A stretch of 64,000 nucleotides of DNA, from positions 78,943,501 through 79,007,500 of the forward strand of contig NC_088916.1 in assembly GCF_963576675.1 (NCBI RefSeq). Direction: 5' to 3'. Under the pieces are notes generated by a model. That model searched no databases and was not told the origin of the DNA. It worked only from the letters and a program-made list of their open reading frames with translations. Shown here piece by piece: positions 40,988-52,800 of the stretch (position 1 is its first letter; the number at the start of each line of letters is the position of its first letter). Position numbers and translations under genes: made by a program. Source of the DNA: Euphorbia lathyris (lineage: Eukaryota > Streptophyta > Magnoliopsida > Malpighiales > Euphorbiaceae).

Positions 40988-41657
40988 TGGATTGCTATTT
41001 ACCGCCTTCAAATTACTTATCACCGCTCCTTTTTGGACATTTTTGCCATTTTCATTTTTTAAATTCAAAAACTGAAATTCTCTCAAATTTCTTCGAAATT
41101 CAGAAAGCCGAACAACATTCATGGGATTTAAACACGGTAAAAGAAAAAGACATAATTCCCCGGATAAGTGTTTTTATTTGAAAATCGAATTGAAAACACG
41201 AGTTTCATCTCCGGATTCGGAGAAAAAATTCATCCAAAATGTACTAAACGGGTGATTCACACCATTTCGTCTAGGTAGAAACGGATGATCCACCCGTTTC
41301 CACCTAGGAAGAAACGGTTTCTTCCTAGGTGGAAACGGGTGGATCATCCATTTCTACCTAGGCAGAAACGGATCCGTTTGTCTAGGCAGAATGGTATGAA
41401 TCATCCGTTTAACACATTTTGGATGAATTTTTTTATATATTGATTAAATCAGTTAGTTTTTGGAGACGAATTTCAATTAGTGTAAATAGGAATTGTAGTT
41501 ATTCGATTTCCTCGATGTTCTCGGGTTCAATTTTCATAAATCCAATTTTTGGTTCGGGAGAGAAAAGACATTAAGTTTTTGAATGGAAAAATAAAAAGGG
41601 TGAAAATGTCCAAAAGAAGATGGTAATAAATAATTGGGGGACGGTGAATAGCGAAAC
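40988..41657. mobile_element. Foldback TIR element
   Basis: Inverted ends around GATTGCTATTTACCGCC (left) and the GCTATTCACCG partner (right), both followed inward by TTTTGGACATTTT. The centre is a strong foldback (41225-41432). There is no clean target duplication and no coding content. Confidence 0.6.
41225..41432. repeat. Near-perfect palindrome (hairpin) centred at 41316
   Basis: Arms CCACCTAGGAAGAAAC and GTTTCTTCCTAGGTGG are separated by one base. Pairing continues outward through CCGTTT, GGATGATCCACC and ACCTAGG blocks for about 48 bp with few mismatches. More loosely, it extends to AAAAAATTCATCCAAAATGT and its partner, for roughly 200 bp in all. Confidence 0.8.
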
Positions 41658-42499
41658 TCATAGCTCTAAAATGAAAGTTATTGCTCCACGCACGAGGTCT
41701 ACAGTTGTTTACAGTTGCATCGGATATGGAAAATGGGCCTACAAAACCATTTCACAATAAATAGAAGAAAGAAAAAAAAGAAAAGAAAAGAAAAGCTACA
41801 GCTCATTTTAGCTGTAGTTTGGTATTTCAGTGGTTGAGATTTAATATAAAAGAATACTAACTTCTAACCAACTAATAACAATAAAAGCAGAAAAACCATC
41901 GGCATTAGAACGAATTTGGATAGCACACATGGTCAATTTTCTTTCCATTAATACTAAGCGAATCCAGGAATCAACGTCCGGAGGGCTAATTTTAATCCGA
42001 TTATTAATTTTTCGAAGTCCAGCCTATTAGGGTTGGACAAATTTTTTTAACCTTCTAGTACACTTAAACTTTATGGTTTTTATATGTTAGCTAAAAATTG
42101 TAACATTTTTACATTTTTTTTATTTTTAGTTATAATTTTTTTATAATTTTCATAAAATTTAATTTAGAAATTAAGTTAGTTGAATCTCAAAAAGTAAGAA
42201 ATTAATTTTTTTTATAGAAAAGAGATAATAAATTCTTCAAAAAAGAGATATAATAAAAATAACTTCATATAAAACCAAAAATGAGTTTGGTGTGGTTTGA
42301 ATCCATGATCTCTCACCTTAAAATAAAACTCTTAACCAACTCAACTACTTTAAACTTTTGAGAAAATACTACATAGATTAAATATATACACTAATATTTG
42401 GGGGGCAATACGGGACAAAAATAACGGTACTCAAGGGTAGAAGCTCCCCCGAACTCTAGGCTGGATCCGCCCCTGAATACAGGGGAAAAGAATATTGGG
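41658..42499. other. Intergenic, with a probable hAT-type repeat end
   Basis: An A/G-rich microsatellite lies near 41765-41800. From about 41960 to 42474 is a probable repeat whose right end, TGGATCCGCCCCTG, matches the CAGGGGCGGATC terminus common in plant hAT-type MITEs. The left end is not firmly placed. Confidence 0.4.
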
Positions 42500-42579
42500 T
42501 GGCATAGCTCCTTATAAATATGTTTGCAATCAAATATGTTTGCAATAGGAAACAACCATTTCACATATCGTATCTAATT

Positions 42580-42825
42580 CTACTTGATTATTAAAAGCAC
42601 AAACAAAGAGATAATATTTTTAAAGCTATTATCATTTAATTGGTTTAAGGCTTCATGAACACTCAAACTCTCAGTAAGCAACGAATCCAAATTGCAGTTC
42701 AGAAGGTCATAAGAGGCAGCAACCAAAGCACATCTATCATTGCAGAACAAAGCCAAAACTAGCATAGGATGGTTGCTAAACAATGCAGCATCCACGTTGC
42801 ATTTCAGGGATCCTGTACGCCTATT
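42580..42825 (-). pseudogene. LINE RNase H relic
   Basis: Minus strand reads SLKCNVDAALFSN, then a diverged RNase H body ending in SLSVHEALNQL. It keeps the D and E of the RNase H pattern. Together with the relic at 49564-50320 it appears to be the remains of one minus-strand LINE, split by the Copia insertion. Confidence 0.65.
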
Positions 42826-43003
42826 AGAGTATTTCTAATAGAGGTTGCTATAAAAGTTATCAAAACTTAACACATCATACTAAAATATAATATTTTATTT
42901 TCTAACACATCCACATCATTTTTAGCAACTTTTATTAAAAATACTAAAATAATAAGTAACTTTAAAAGTTGACACGGTGACCTACAAATCACTACTTTAT
43001 ATA

Positions 43004-43157
43004 TGTTACAAATTAAATAATAAGTCTGAGTCTGTATTTATTGTTTCATTATTGTCTGTTGTGTCTGTTACATTATTAAATATGTATAGGTATTATTGAG
43101 TCTGTATAGGTATGGGTCTCCTTACTAGTCATGGGTCTCTTCCTACACCCATACTTT

Positions 43158-43239
<82 letters not shown>

Positions 43240-43288
43240 AAAGCTTACCTATCAAAAGTATGAAGTAAGAAATACTTTCATCATTTCA
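43004..43288 (+). repeat. 5' LTR with expanded (TA)n(GT)n
   Basis: 285 bp. Matches the 3' LTR except for a few substitutions and a microsatellite of about 30 AT and 9 GT units (43162-43239). The partner LTR has only a short TATATATATGTG there. Confidence 0.92.
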
Positions 43289-43300
43289 TGGTATCAGAGC
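43289..43300 (+). other. Primer-binding site (initiator tRNA-Met type)
   Basis: TGGTATCAGAGC directly after the CA end of the 5' LTR. Confidence 0.9.
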
Positions 43301-43736
43301 TGCCCTTGTGAGCAGTGATTCTGGAATTTTTTTTCAGTTCTAGAAATTTCTTTTTTCTTCACTACATCTGGTTTGTGTCTTGTTCTGTCCCAAGTACAGA
43401 ACAGTTAGACACTTCTTTTTTTAGGGTCTCATAGCACACTCCAGTAGCAAGTCCTCCCGGTCTGTGGTTTCGTACAAATCCGATCACCGGAACTGAAGCG
43501 CGTCCAACGACCCTTTGACGTAGTCCAGACTTTCGGCCTCCTTGGTTAGTTTCCGGTTCCTCCAACTTTCGGGTGTTTGTTGGTCACTCTCTACTGTCTG
43601 GGCTATTTCCTTCTTTCTTAGAAGCTTCTGCTGCTGATTTTCTCCGGTGTGATTGTTCTTGTCTCTGCATATTACTTGATGTTCCTTTTTTTTCTTTCTT
43701 TTTGGGAAATTTTTTATCTGTTTGTGATCCAGTGTC

Positions 43737-44950
43737 ATGGCTGCAGAACAAAAACAAACCTCTAAAACTGTAGTCACTACCAGCATTATTCATGTATCTC
43801 ACAAGATCACCGAACACAAATTGGATGGTTCAAATTATTTGGGCTGGTCCAAAATTGTGAAGATTTATCTACACAATATTAGAAAGGGTCGACACTTGAC
43901 TGATGAGCCCAAATCAGAGGACGAGGATTGGTCAGAAGATGATGCTCGTCTCTTCATTCAAATTAAGAACTCGATTGACACATCCATTGTAAATTTGGTG
44001 CAACATTGTGAGTATGTCAAGGAACTGATGGATTATTTGCATTTTTTATATGCTGGCAGTGACAATATATCGCGTGTATTCGATGTCTGTAAAGATTTTT
44101 ATCATTCCGACCGAAAGGGTCAACCTGTTAAGACATATTTTATGTAGCTTAAGAAAGTTTTTGAAGAATTGAATGAATTATTACCTTTGGGTACTGATGT
44201 CAAGGTGCTTCGTAAACAACGGGAACAAATGTTCGTCATTAGCTTTTTATGTGGACTTGGATCAGATTATGAGTCTGTCACCTCTCAAATTTTGTCCAGT
44301 GCTGAAATTCCTGATGCAAATGAGGCACTCACTCGTGTTCTACGGAGTGACATTTCTTTTTCCACACCTTCAGCTCCTGTATCTAGTGCACTTTTTAGCA
44401 AGCAAAGTGGCTCTGCTCGCCCTTATCCAGGAAAAACTATTGATGAAGGAAGAAAAGTTGCGTGCTATTATTGTCACGAACCTGGTCATACCAAACGTAA
44501 TTGTCAGAAATTAAAAAACAAGTCAAAGAGTAATCGTTTTGCTAATGTTGCCACCACCGATGCCACATCCTCTTCCTCAGGTTCAACCTACACTCTTACT
44601 GCAGAAGAGTATGCCAAGTACCAGGAAACATTAGCTTCACAGCCTTCATCATCGCCTATTGCTGCAATTACTGAGTCAGGTAATACAAATACATGCCTCC
44701 TTTCATCCTCTTCCAAATGGGTCATTGATTCTGGTGCCACAGATCACATGACAGGTAATTCTCAAATTTTCTCTTCGTATTCTAATAATGTTCCTTCACA
44801 TGTCACCCTAGCTGATGGAACAACTTCATCTGTAATTGGCACTGGCACTATTAAACCCACCCTTACGCTTTCTCTTTCATTTGTCCTAAATGTACCTGGT
44901 TTTGATTTTAACTTGATATTTGTGAGTAAACTTACTCGCTCCCTCAATTG
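43737..44950 (+). pseudogene. Copia gag and protease (one stop, then a frameshift)
   Basis: ATG at 43737. The capsid-like region carries LDGSNYLGWSKIVKIYL and is interrupted by TAG at 44145. The frame then continues through ELNELLPLGTDV, a CCHC knuckle (CYYCHEPGHTKRNC) and the protease motif WVIDSGATDHMTGN. Frame is lost near 44955-44965 in a T run. The protease active-site DSG is intact, unlike in the Sirevirus-like element. Confidence 0.85.
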
Positions 44951-46822
44951 TTCTATCTCATTTTTTCCGATCATTGTTTGTTTCAGGATCTCTTGACGAA
45001 GCTGATTATTGGTAGTGGACGGGAATTTGGGGGTCTCTACGTGTTGGATACTCATGTTAGACGACCTATTGCTTGCTCTAGTGTATCCACTCCATTTGAT
45101 GAGCATTGTCGGTTAGTAGACCCATCTCTACCCCTTTTGAAGAAGCTGTGTCCTCAGTTTCAAAATTTATCTAGTTTAAATTGTGAGTCGTGTCAGTTTG
45201 CTAAACACCATCGCGTGTCTTCCTCTCCAAGAGTCAATAAACGGTCCAATTTTCCCTTTGAATTAGTTCATTCTGATGTTTGTGGACCATGTTCGATTAT
45301 GTCTAACTCTGGTTTCAAATATTTTGTTACATTTGTGGATGATTTTTCACGTACTATGTGGTTATATTTAATGAAAAATCGTTCCAAATTATTTAATCAT
45401 TTTACTGCTTTCTGTGCTAAAATTCGAACTCAATTTAATGTTTCTGTACATACATTAAGAAGTGACAATGCAAAAGAATACTTTTCTGGACAATTCCAAA
45501 CCTTCATGCTTCATAATGGTATTCTCCACCAATCTTCCTGTGTTGATACACTGTCTCAGAAGGGTGTTGCTGAACGCAAAAATCGTCATCTTCTTGAAAC
45601 CGCTCGCGCTCTTTTATTTCAAACACATGTTCCCAAACACTTTTGGGCTGATGCAATTTTGACAGCCTGTTTCCTTATCAACCGAATGTCGTCAACCATT
45701 TTACAAGGCGAGACTCCTTATGGTACTCTTTTTCCTAACAAACCATTATTTCCTATCTCACCAAGGATTTTTGGTAGTATTTGCTTTGTTCGGGATGTTC
45801 GCCCACAAGTCACTAAACTGGACCCTAAATCCCTCAAATGTGGCTTTCTTGGTTATTATCATCTTCAGAAGGGGTATTGATGCTTTTGTCCCTCTTTTAA
45901 TAAATATTTGATATCTTCCGACGTCACATTTATGGAATGTCTTTCCTTCTTTTCCACATCATCTGATATACCTGCTACTACAGACGATGATAACATGTTA
46001 GTCTATCAGGTCCACCAAACTCATCCGCCTGTGCCTACACAGCTGCCAAAACCGCCAATTGTTCAGGTATATTCAAGACGTCAGAATCCTCCTACTTGGG
46101 ATCTGGTAACTTTGCCCATTGGGAAGAAGTCTGTTGGATGTCGATGGGTATATGCAGTTAAAGTCAATTCTGATGGATCTATGGCTCGTTTAAAAGCTCG
46201 TCTTGTCCCGAAGGGGTATGGTCAGAGCTATGGGGTTGATTACTCCGACACTTTTTCTCCAGTCGCTAAGATGGCTTCTATTCGATTGTTTATCTCACTA
46301 ACAGCTTGTTCTCAATGGCCCTTACATCATCTGGACATCAAAAATGCTTTCTTACATGGGGACCTTCGTGAAGAAGTCTATATGGAGCAACCACCAGGGT
46401 TTGTTGCTCAGGGGGAGTATAACAAAGTTTGTCGTCTTCGTAAATCTCTATATGGCTTGAAACAGAGTCATCGAACATGGTTTGGGAAGTTTAGTCAAGC
46501 AGTTGAGCAGTTTGGGATGAAAAAGTGTAAATGTGATCACTCTGTTTTCTATAAACATTCTGCATCGGGCATCATTCTCATTGTCGTTTATGTAGACGAT
46601 ATTGTTATTACAGGAAGTGACATTTCAAGAATTTCATCCCTAAAATCCTTTCTTCATGGTCAATTTAATACCAAGGACCTAGGTGCTCTAAAATACTTCT
46701 TGGGAATTGAAGTATCAAGGAGTAAGAAAGGAATCTTCATATCTCAAAGAAAATATGTTCTTGATTTGTTGTCAGAAACAGGAAAATCTGGAGCTAAGCC
46801 ATGTAGTGCGCCTATACTCTGA
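44948..46822 (+). pseudogene. Copia integrase and reverse transcriptase (one stop)
   Basis: One frame with a TGA at 45878. The integrase has an H-C zinc region (CESCQFAKHH), the catalytic VHSDVCGPC and LRSDNAKEYF, and GVAERKNRHLLETAR. The RT has WVYAVKVNSDGSMARLKAR, HLDIKNAFLHGDLREEVYM, LYGLKQSHRTWFGKF and YVDDIVITGSD. It ends at 46822, where another shift occurs before RNase H. Confidence 0.88.
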
Positions 46823-46863
46823 ATTCGCATCTTACATCGGAAGGAGGGTTATTTGAAGATCCT

Positions 46864-49048
46864 GTGAGATATAGGCATTTAGTGGGAAAACTGAACTATT
46901 TAACTGTAACTAGACCTGATATAGCCTATTCTGTTAGTGTCGTTAGCCAGTTTATGTCTTCTCCCACCTGTGATCACTGGACTGCACTTGAACAGATCTT
47001 ATGTTACTTAAAAGGGACTCCTAGAAGAGGAATACTTTACAAGAATCATGGTCATGCCCAAGTTAAATGCTTTTCTGATTCGTTCATTGAGATTCAATGT
47101 TTCTGTTGAGCGATTTCCGCAAGTGCACGGTATACGCTTGTAGTAATAAAAGATATCGATCCCACAGGGAACGTTTTTTAACAAAACTTATTTTGAATCG
47201 GTTAAATTTACTTTTAAGGTTTATAATATGGAAAATCGTTTAATCGGTTTTGGTTTTGAAATTGCCAGAATGAGAATTAGACTAGAGTATGAAGACGTTA
47301 GAAAATACTCTGATTTAAGAATGAATTTGCAAGATAGGAACATTTAGTACTTTTTAGAAAAGTAAACAAATGTATTTATTTGCATTAAGCAAAGAAAACA
47401 ACTTTAAACTTTGTACGAATTATTAAGATGAAATAAATGACGGAACCTCTAATTAATTGGCTTTGAACATGACAAAACCCTTCCGGGATAGTTGCCCTTA
47501 ATCAAATTAAAACTCTTTCGAGATAATAATTTGCCTAAGTGTCACCAAAGTTTCCTTGTAAAGATTTTGGATTAAATACGTTTTAATGAAAACACCAGCA
47601 GTCACTTTAGTGGATTGGTTACCATAAGTGCTGCATAAAAATCTATCGAATAGAACGAACTTTATTAGATGAAATATAAATTGATACAAGTTTACAGAGA
47701 ACATGGAGCATGGAAACATTCGACGACTTGCAAGTGAACGGGTTGTCAATCCTTTCCTTGGGTTTCGTTAGAGTTTGTCAGACTCAGGGGCGGATCCTCT
47801 ACTCAATCTTCTCGTTGAATCTTCGTAATAGAGACTGGGTCGGTCTACTACCAAAATGAAAACTAAACTGGAACAATGTCTAAATGCTACTAAACTTGTT
47901 ATTATTGAATAAACAATGTGTGTACAGCATATTGCTTTTTACAGAATCGAAATCTAACTTCTGAATCACTTGACTCGGAATTTCTGCATAAATTCTATAC
48001 TAATCTCTTTTTTCAACATATCTTCAACTCTCCATCAACTCTTTATTTATAGATGTTGAAGATTCTTGATTGAAGTGTCGTGTCCGTTGTGAAGGATCGT
48101 GTCCATTGTGAAAGGACGTCTTTATCCACCCGAATGATCGCGTTTCGTCGAAAATGAAAGTGTGTAACTAGGCTTCTAAAAACTCATGCTCGTACCGAGA
48201 ATATTAAATTCTCTACCGAGAATGGGGGAGCATCAATTGGTCTTCAAACGGAGGGAAGAGAAGCTGGGGAACACGTGTCGCGACCGTGAATGTGGGGGCC
48301 GCGGTCGCGGCACGGAATGTTTTTCGGATCTTCTGCTTTCGTTCGCGTCCTCGATTTGGCGTTATTAATTTCTGTCGTCTTCGACTCCTTTTGTAGGGTT
48401 TTTCTTCTGTTTTTTGAGCTCTTTTCATTCCTATTTGGATTTTACCAAATATTTATGTACCTTACAAGAAAGAAACATATTCGAGAGTAAAAGCTTTCTA
48501 AACAGTTATAAATAGCATAAATTCGTAGCAATATTGATGTAATTAACGATGATATTTTAGGTATATTTTGGGCTTAACAGTTTCTCCGATGCAGACTAGG
48601 CAGGAGATAAGGACAATAGAAGGTCCACTACAGGCTATTGTGTTTTTGTTGGAGGAAATTTGGTATCTTGGAAGAGCAAGAAGTAACAAGTTGTATCTCG
48701 CTCCAGTGTAGAATCTGAATATCGAGCTATGCCCCGATCAGTTTATGAAATTATGTGGATTTGCCATCTTTTGTACTTGGATTCAAGGTCAATACTCCAG
48801 CTAAGCTATGGTGCGACAACAAGGCAGCACTTCACATTGCTTCTAACCCCGTGTTTCATGAACGTACCAAGCACATTGAAATAGATTGCCATTTTGTCTC
48901 CGAGAAAAGATAGAACAAAATATCATCTCTACAGCCCATGTCGGGACGAATGAACAACTTGAAGATATATTCACTAAAGCTTTAAATGGTGTTCGGGTAA
49001 ACTATATTTGTAACAAGCTGGGCATGATAAATATCTATGCTCCATCTT
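46864..49048 (+). pseudogene. Copia RNase H, split by a solo LTR
   Basis: The first part (46864-47103) reads RYRHLVGKLNYLTVTRPDIA and ends near CFSDS at the insertion. After the solo LTR, reading resumes at 48585 with a decayed SDAD segment, STTGYCVFVGGN, SSVESEYRAM and [20 protein letters not shown]. It ends with EQLEDIFTKAL before the purine tract. Several extra stops and shifts are present. Confidence 0.8.
47104..48579. mobile_element. Solo LTR, 1.5 kb
   Basis: 1,476 bp bounded by TG (TGTTGAGCG) and CA (GGCTTAACA), with 5-bp duplication GTTTC at 47099-47103 and 48580-48584. It starts with GCAAGTGCACGG and AGATATCGATCCCACAGGGA, words common at one end of plant LTR elements. There is no internal region, so recombination between two LTRs is inferred. 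Its parent family was not identified. Confidence 0.85.
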
Positions 49049-49057
49049 GAGGGGGAG
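49049..49057 (+). other. Polypurine tract of the Copia element
   Basis: GAGGGGGAG immediately before the 3' LTR at 49058. Confidence 0.85.
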
Positions 49058-49280
49058 TGTTACAAATTAAATAATAAGTCTGAGTCTGTATTTATTGTTT
49101 CATTATTGTCTGTTGTGTCTGTTACATTATTGAATCTGTATAGGTATTATTGAGTCTGTATAGGTATGGGCCTGCTTACTAGTCATGGGTCTCTTCCTAC
49201 ACCCATACTTTCATCATGTATATATATGTGTAAAGCTTACCTATCAAAGGTATGAAGTAAGAAATACTTTCATCATTTCA
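49058..49280 (+). repeat. 3' LTR of the Copia element
   Basis: 223 bp, TG...CA bounded, with only a few substitutions relative to the 5' LTR outside the microsatellite. Confidence 0.92.
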
Positions 49281-49285
49281 ATATA

Positions 49286-49563
49286 TAATTTATTTTAGTT
49301 ATTAATGTTGTCCTAAAAATAGACCAATAGTAGGCACCTAAATCAATTTTTTATATTAAAAAAAAGTTAAGCAACTTTGTAAAAAGTTACCAAAAAATGG
49401 CAACATTGCTTGTAAATTTCAAACACTCACCATCACTCTAATAGATAACACTATTTGAAAAGTTGTCAAAATCATTGCCACATCACTAAACACTCTTATG
49501 TTTTTATATATCTCTTTCACAGATTAAATACTTTTTGAATTCCAGAACCAATACCAACCATCA
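49286..49563. other. AT-rich flank, possibly part of a split MITE
   Basis: CACTCTAATAGATAACACTATTTG near 49435 resembles the inverse of CTATTAGAGTATTTCTAATAG near 42822. The Copia element may have inserted inside a MITE that itself sat in the LINE relic. This match is weak. Confidence 0.3.
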
Positions 49564-50320
49564 TCAATGTTGCGTTTGCTCGAGGGCATTTGATGAATAA
49601 GATAAAAGCTCAGGAATCGAACTTAAGACTCGCAAGTTAGAACTATCAGGCAGATAAATATTTTCCCTATTAGCAACCCAAAATCTTGCCTCAAACTGAA
49701 TCAGCTCTCGCACCACCATAATACTGTGCCATATAAAACTCGGATTATTTTTCAGCTCAACCACAAGAAAGTGTGCATTCAAATAATAACGACTTTATAA
49801 ATTAGGAAAAGTAAGGAACCTCCAACCCTATTTTGCTAGGACAGCAATGTTAAAGTCTTGAATCTTATGAGAACCCATACCACTAACAAATTAGGGTAAC
49901 TATATTTTGTCTCGAGATTTTCACCGCATACCTTTGTTATTTCCACCCATCAGAACCCCACCAAAAAGAATTCACATGCCTCTCCAGCTCCGCATATAAC
50001 AAATCTAGAAATAAGAACAAACTCATAGCATAAGACGACACAAATTGAATCACAAACTTAATTAAAACTTCTTTCCTCACCTGAGAGAGGAACTTGGACT
50101 TCCGATTATGAAGCTTTGCCTTAATTTTATCTTCCACATAACGAAACACTTGAACTTTATTCCTACCAATCAATGAAGGAAGATCCATATATTTTCCTAG
50201 CGTAGAGAGAGTGGAAACACGAAAGAGAGAGCTCAACTCATGTTTAATTTTAGAAAAGAAATTTTTGCTAGAATAGATGGAAGTGTGGGCACGGATTTTT
50301 CTGATCCATATAATGTGCAT
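49564..50320 (-). pseudogene. LINE reverse-transcriptase C-terminal relic
   Basis: Two minus-strand pieces. At 50320-49937 the frame reads LGKYMDLPSLIGRNKVQVF, KSKFLSQVRKEVLIK and SYAMSLFLF, then VNSFWWGSDG. At 49782-49564 it reads NPSFIWHSIMVVRELI. These are the thumb and connection of a plant LINE ORF2. Stops and shifts lie between them. It pairs with the RNase H relic at 42580-42825. Confidence 0.75.
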
Positions 50321-50330
50321 ATATTAACCT

Positions 50331-51660
50331 TGCATGTAGGTATGACAAGGTATAAATCTGCCTCGAAATGCAAAGTCGAAACTCTTTAGAATGTGAAGGA
50401 AAAAGAAAGAACAGTGAAACTGAGTGAAAAGTGACTGAAACTTAGTGAAACTTAAGTGAAATTGAATTAAACCGAGTGAAACTCAAAGAAAATGAGAGAA
50501 AAGCAAGAAAGCAAGAAATCGACTATCGTCACAAACGATCGCCTGTTAACCACAGTCGATCGCCTATAAAAACCAGTCGATCGCCCTTCATTAAGAAATT
50601 TTTTTGAACCGCATGGAGGTCAGAATACTTTTGACTTTGACCGTCCACGGTTGATCGGTGATCGACCCTAAAAACCAGGCGATCAACCTTATTTCCCAGA
50701 AAAGCGAGGTTTCTATAACCTCGGCCTTTTTCTTGAAAAGATGCCTTCCTCTTTGATTTCTAGTGCTTCCAAGAGCTCAATAAAAAGGGGATTAGGGTTA
50801 CATTTCGAGGGGGGGCCGAGGGTATTAGAGAGAAATATCAGAAATGAGAGAGAGAGAGAGAGAGAGCAACTTCTCACTAGAAGAGGGGATTTTAGTGAGA
50901 GAAAATAAAAAGGTTAGGTTTTAAGTGAAATACTGTACCTGAAAGCTTAAGAAGAGTAGCTAGGAGTGTTTACTAGGGTTGTAACAAACCTAAACCGACT
51001 GGGAAGTCGATATGAGTTAGATCGGTGGTGAAATATAAAGAAACAACTTGGTTTTGGGTTTTTGGAGGTGTTTAAGGAGTTTTGACACGTGTTTCGAGTA
51101 AAGAATCACTTCATTAGGCTCGTATACACTCTAGAGGCACGCTTCAAAGGTAATAAACTGAGTGGTATGTAAAATCTCGTGTTTTGTTGCAAATTTTTCG
51201 GTTATTTCCTGAGTTTTGTCAAGCTTGTGGTTTTCTGGAAAGAATGGTCGATCGCCTCATAAGCGATTGACCATCACTTTTGGAAAACCACAATCGATCT
51301 CCTGTCAGTCACAAGAGACCGGCCACAGTTGTATTTTAGCTAATTTTCTTTCCATTTAACCCTCTAAATCCCTCTAAACAAGTTTGGTCTATGGATTTCA
51401 GTGGATGAAAATAGATCTTAGGGTTGTATAGGGTGCTTTAGTAAGTTAAGGGCACAGATCCAAGTCATTTTCTTCCCAAAACGTTCTTTTCATCTACTTT
51501 CAACATGTTTATGGTTTCAAATGGTGTAAATAAGCAGCCTTTATCATGTTTTAGTGATTAAAAATGGTTAAAATGTTATTTTCAATAGTGTTTGATTTCA
51601 AAGTTTGGTCAAGTAGCCACCTTTAATGTTTTTGCATTCATAAAAGTCATTTTCGAACTC
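50331..51660. other. Unassigned sequence rich in CGATCG-core motifs
   Basis: No ORF or known gene. About seven or more motifs of the type AGTCGATCGCC, GGTGATCGACC or CAATCGATCTCC lie between 50530 and 51330. A degenerate AGTGAAACT tandem stretch lies at 50410-50490 and a (GA)n run near 50845-50866. It could be the LTR or UTR of an unidentified retroelement. Confidence 0.45.
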
Positions 51661-51680
51661 GTTTACGTTAGGGGTGCACA

Positions 51681-52067
51681 CAGGGCCGTCTTAAACATTT
51701 TTGAGGCCCTATGCTAAATGAAAAAAAAATATTGGACCATATTCTTTAAAAAAAATGAATACTTTCATATAATAATAACGTTTCTACAAAATGAAACACC
51801 AAATTAATACTTTTAACTTGATTTTTAGCATTATAAATGTAATTAAATAATTAAATTAGATATTGTATAATAACAATAAAAAAAAATTGGGCCCCTTAAA
51901 ACTCTTAGAGCGTTAATTTTCTCAATAAATTAACATTCACTTAATTTTTCATATAATAATTAATAACAATAATTTATTTAGATTTGTATAATAAAAAAAA
52001 TTAGGTCCCTTTAAATTTGGGACCCTGTGCGGGAGAGCTCCTTGTACACCCTTCTCCTACTCCCCTG
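51681..52067. mobile_element. hAT-type MITE nested in the hAT-type element
   Basis: 387 bp. Starts CAGGGCCGTCTTAAAC and ends CTCCCCTG. Flanks GGTGCACA (51673-51680) and GGTGCACG (52068-52075) match at 7 of 8 bases. CAGGG...CCCTG-type ends and an 8-bp duplication are hAT features. Confidence 0.75.
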
Positions 52068-52345
52068 GGTGCACGTGGTCGGTTAACCAGTCTATTAAGG
52101 TTAATTTGGTCGGTTAACCATTTTATCGGTTTTTAAAAAACACTAACCATATACTAGTCCACTAAATTCGGTTTACCACTAATCGGTTAACCAATTTTTT
52201 CGGTCGGTTAATCTTTTATTTCGGTTTCTAACAATTAGTAAATAAAAATAAAAATAATAAAAGAATTCTAATTTTTATTATGAGTGAGACGGCGGGTCAA
52301 TGGCGAGTTGAAGAGATCAACTGCAGAGAAGGAGATGTGTGTGCA

Positions 52346-52800
52346 TTATGTCCTTGTGGTTTTACATAATACACTAATTATTTAACCCTTATGGTTTTAC
52401 ATAATACACTAATTAGTCCCTAACATTTTAAAAATAATTATATGATCCCTCGGTTTTGATTCCATTAAATTGTTTAGTTCCTATATCAAATCTCCGTCTA
52501 CAGATATGTTTAAGAACAATTAAACGGATAAAAATAAATTTCCCCTAATAAAACTTCTAGCTACAAAGTTTTGGAAAACAAGTAATAAAATCTTGTCCTT
52601 GTAACATAAAAGAAAAAAAACCGCATAAACTGAAATTAGAGAGATAGCAACAAATAAACTGAGAGTTATTTAAATATTTTTATCTCATTTAATGTTAATA
52701 TTTGATAGAAGGATTAAACCATTAAAAGTGAAAAAATTTAGAGACCTTATGATTAAATAGTGGACTAATTAATGGGTTATGTAAAACTATAGGGACTAAA
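52346..52800. repeat. Inverted-repeat segment nested in the hAT-type element
   Basis: The left side has GTTTTACATAATACACTAAT twice (about 52361 and 52395). The right side has the inverted form near 52765-52795 (ATTAATGGGTTATGTAAAAC). It is probably a small TIR element. No duplication was found. Confidence 0.5.

Larger units (their letters stand above)
43004..49280 (+). mobile_element. Ty1/Copia retrotransposon with a nested solo LTR
   Basis: LTRs 43004-43288 and 49058-49280, TG...CA bounded, with 5-bp duplication ATATA (42999-43003 and 49281-49285). The primer site and purine tract are adjacent to the LTRs. The order gag, protease, integrase, RT, RNase H is Copia. It is decayed by a stop in gag, a stop in integrase, two frameshifts, and a solo LTR inserted in RNase H. 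It inserted between the two LINE-relic segments. Confidence 0.92.

Noticed and set aside
43112..43318. ORF with alternating Tyr-Ile codons
   Set aside because: Translation of the TA/GT microsatellite in the 5' LTR.
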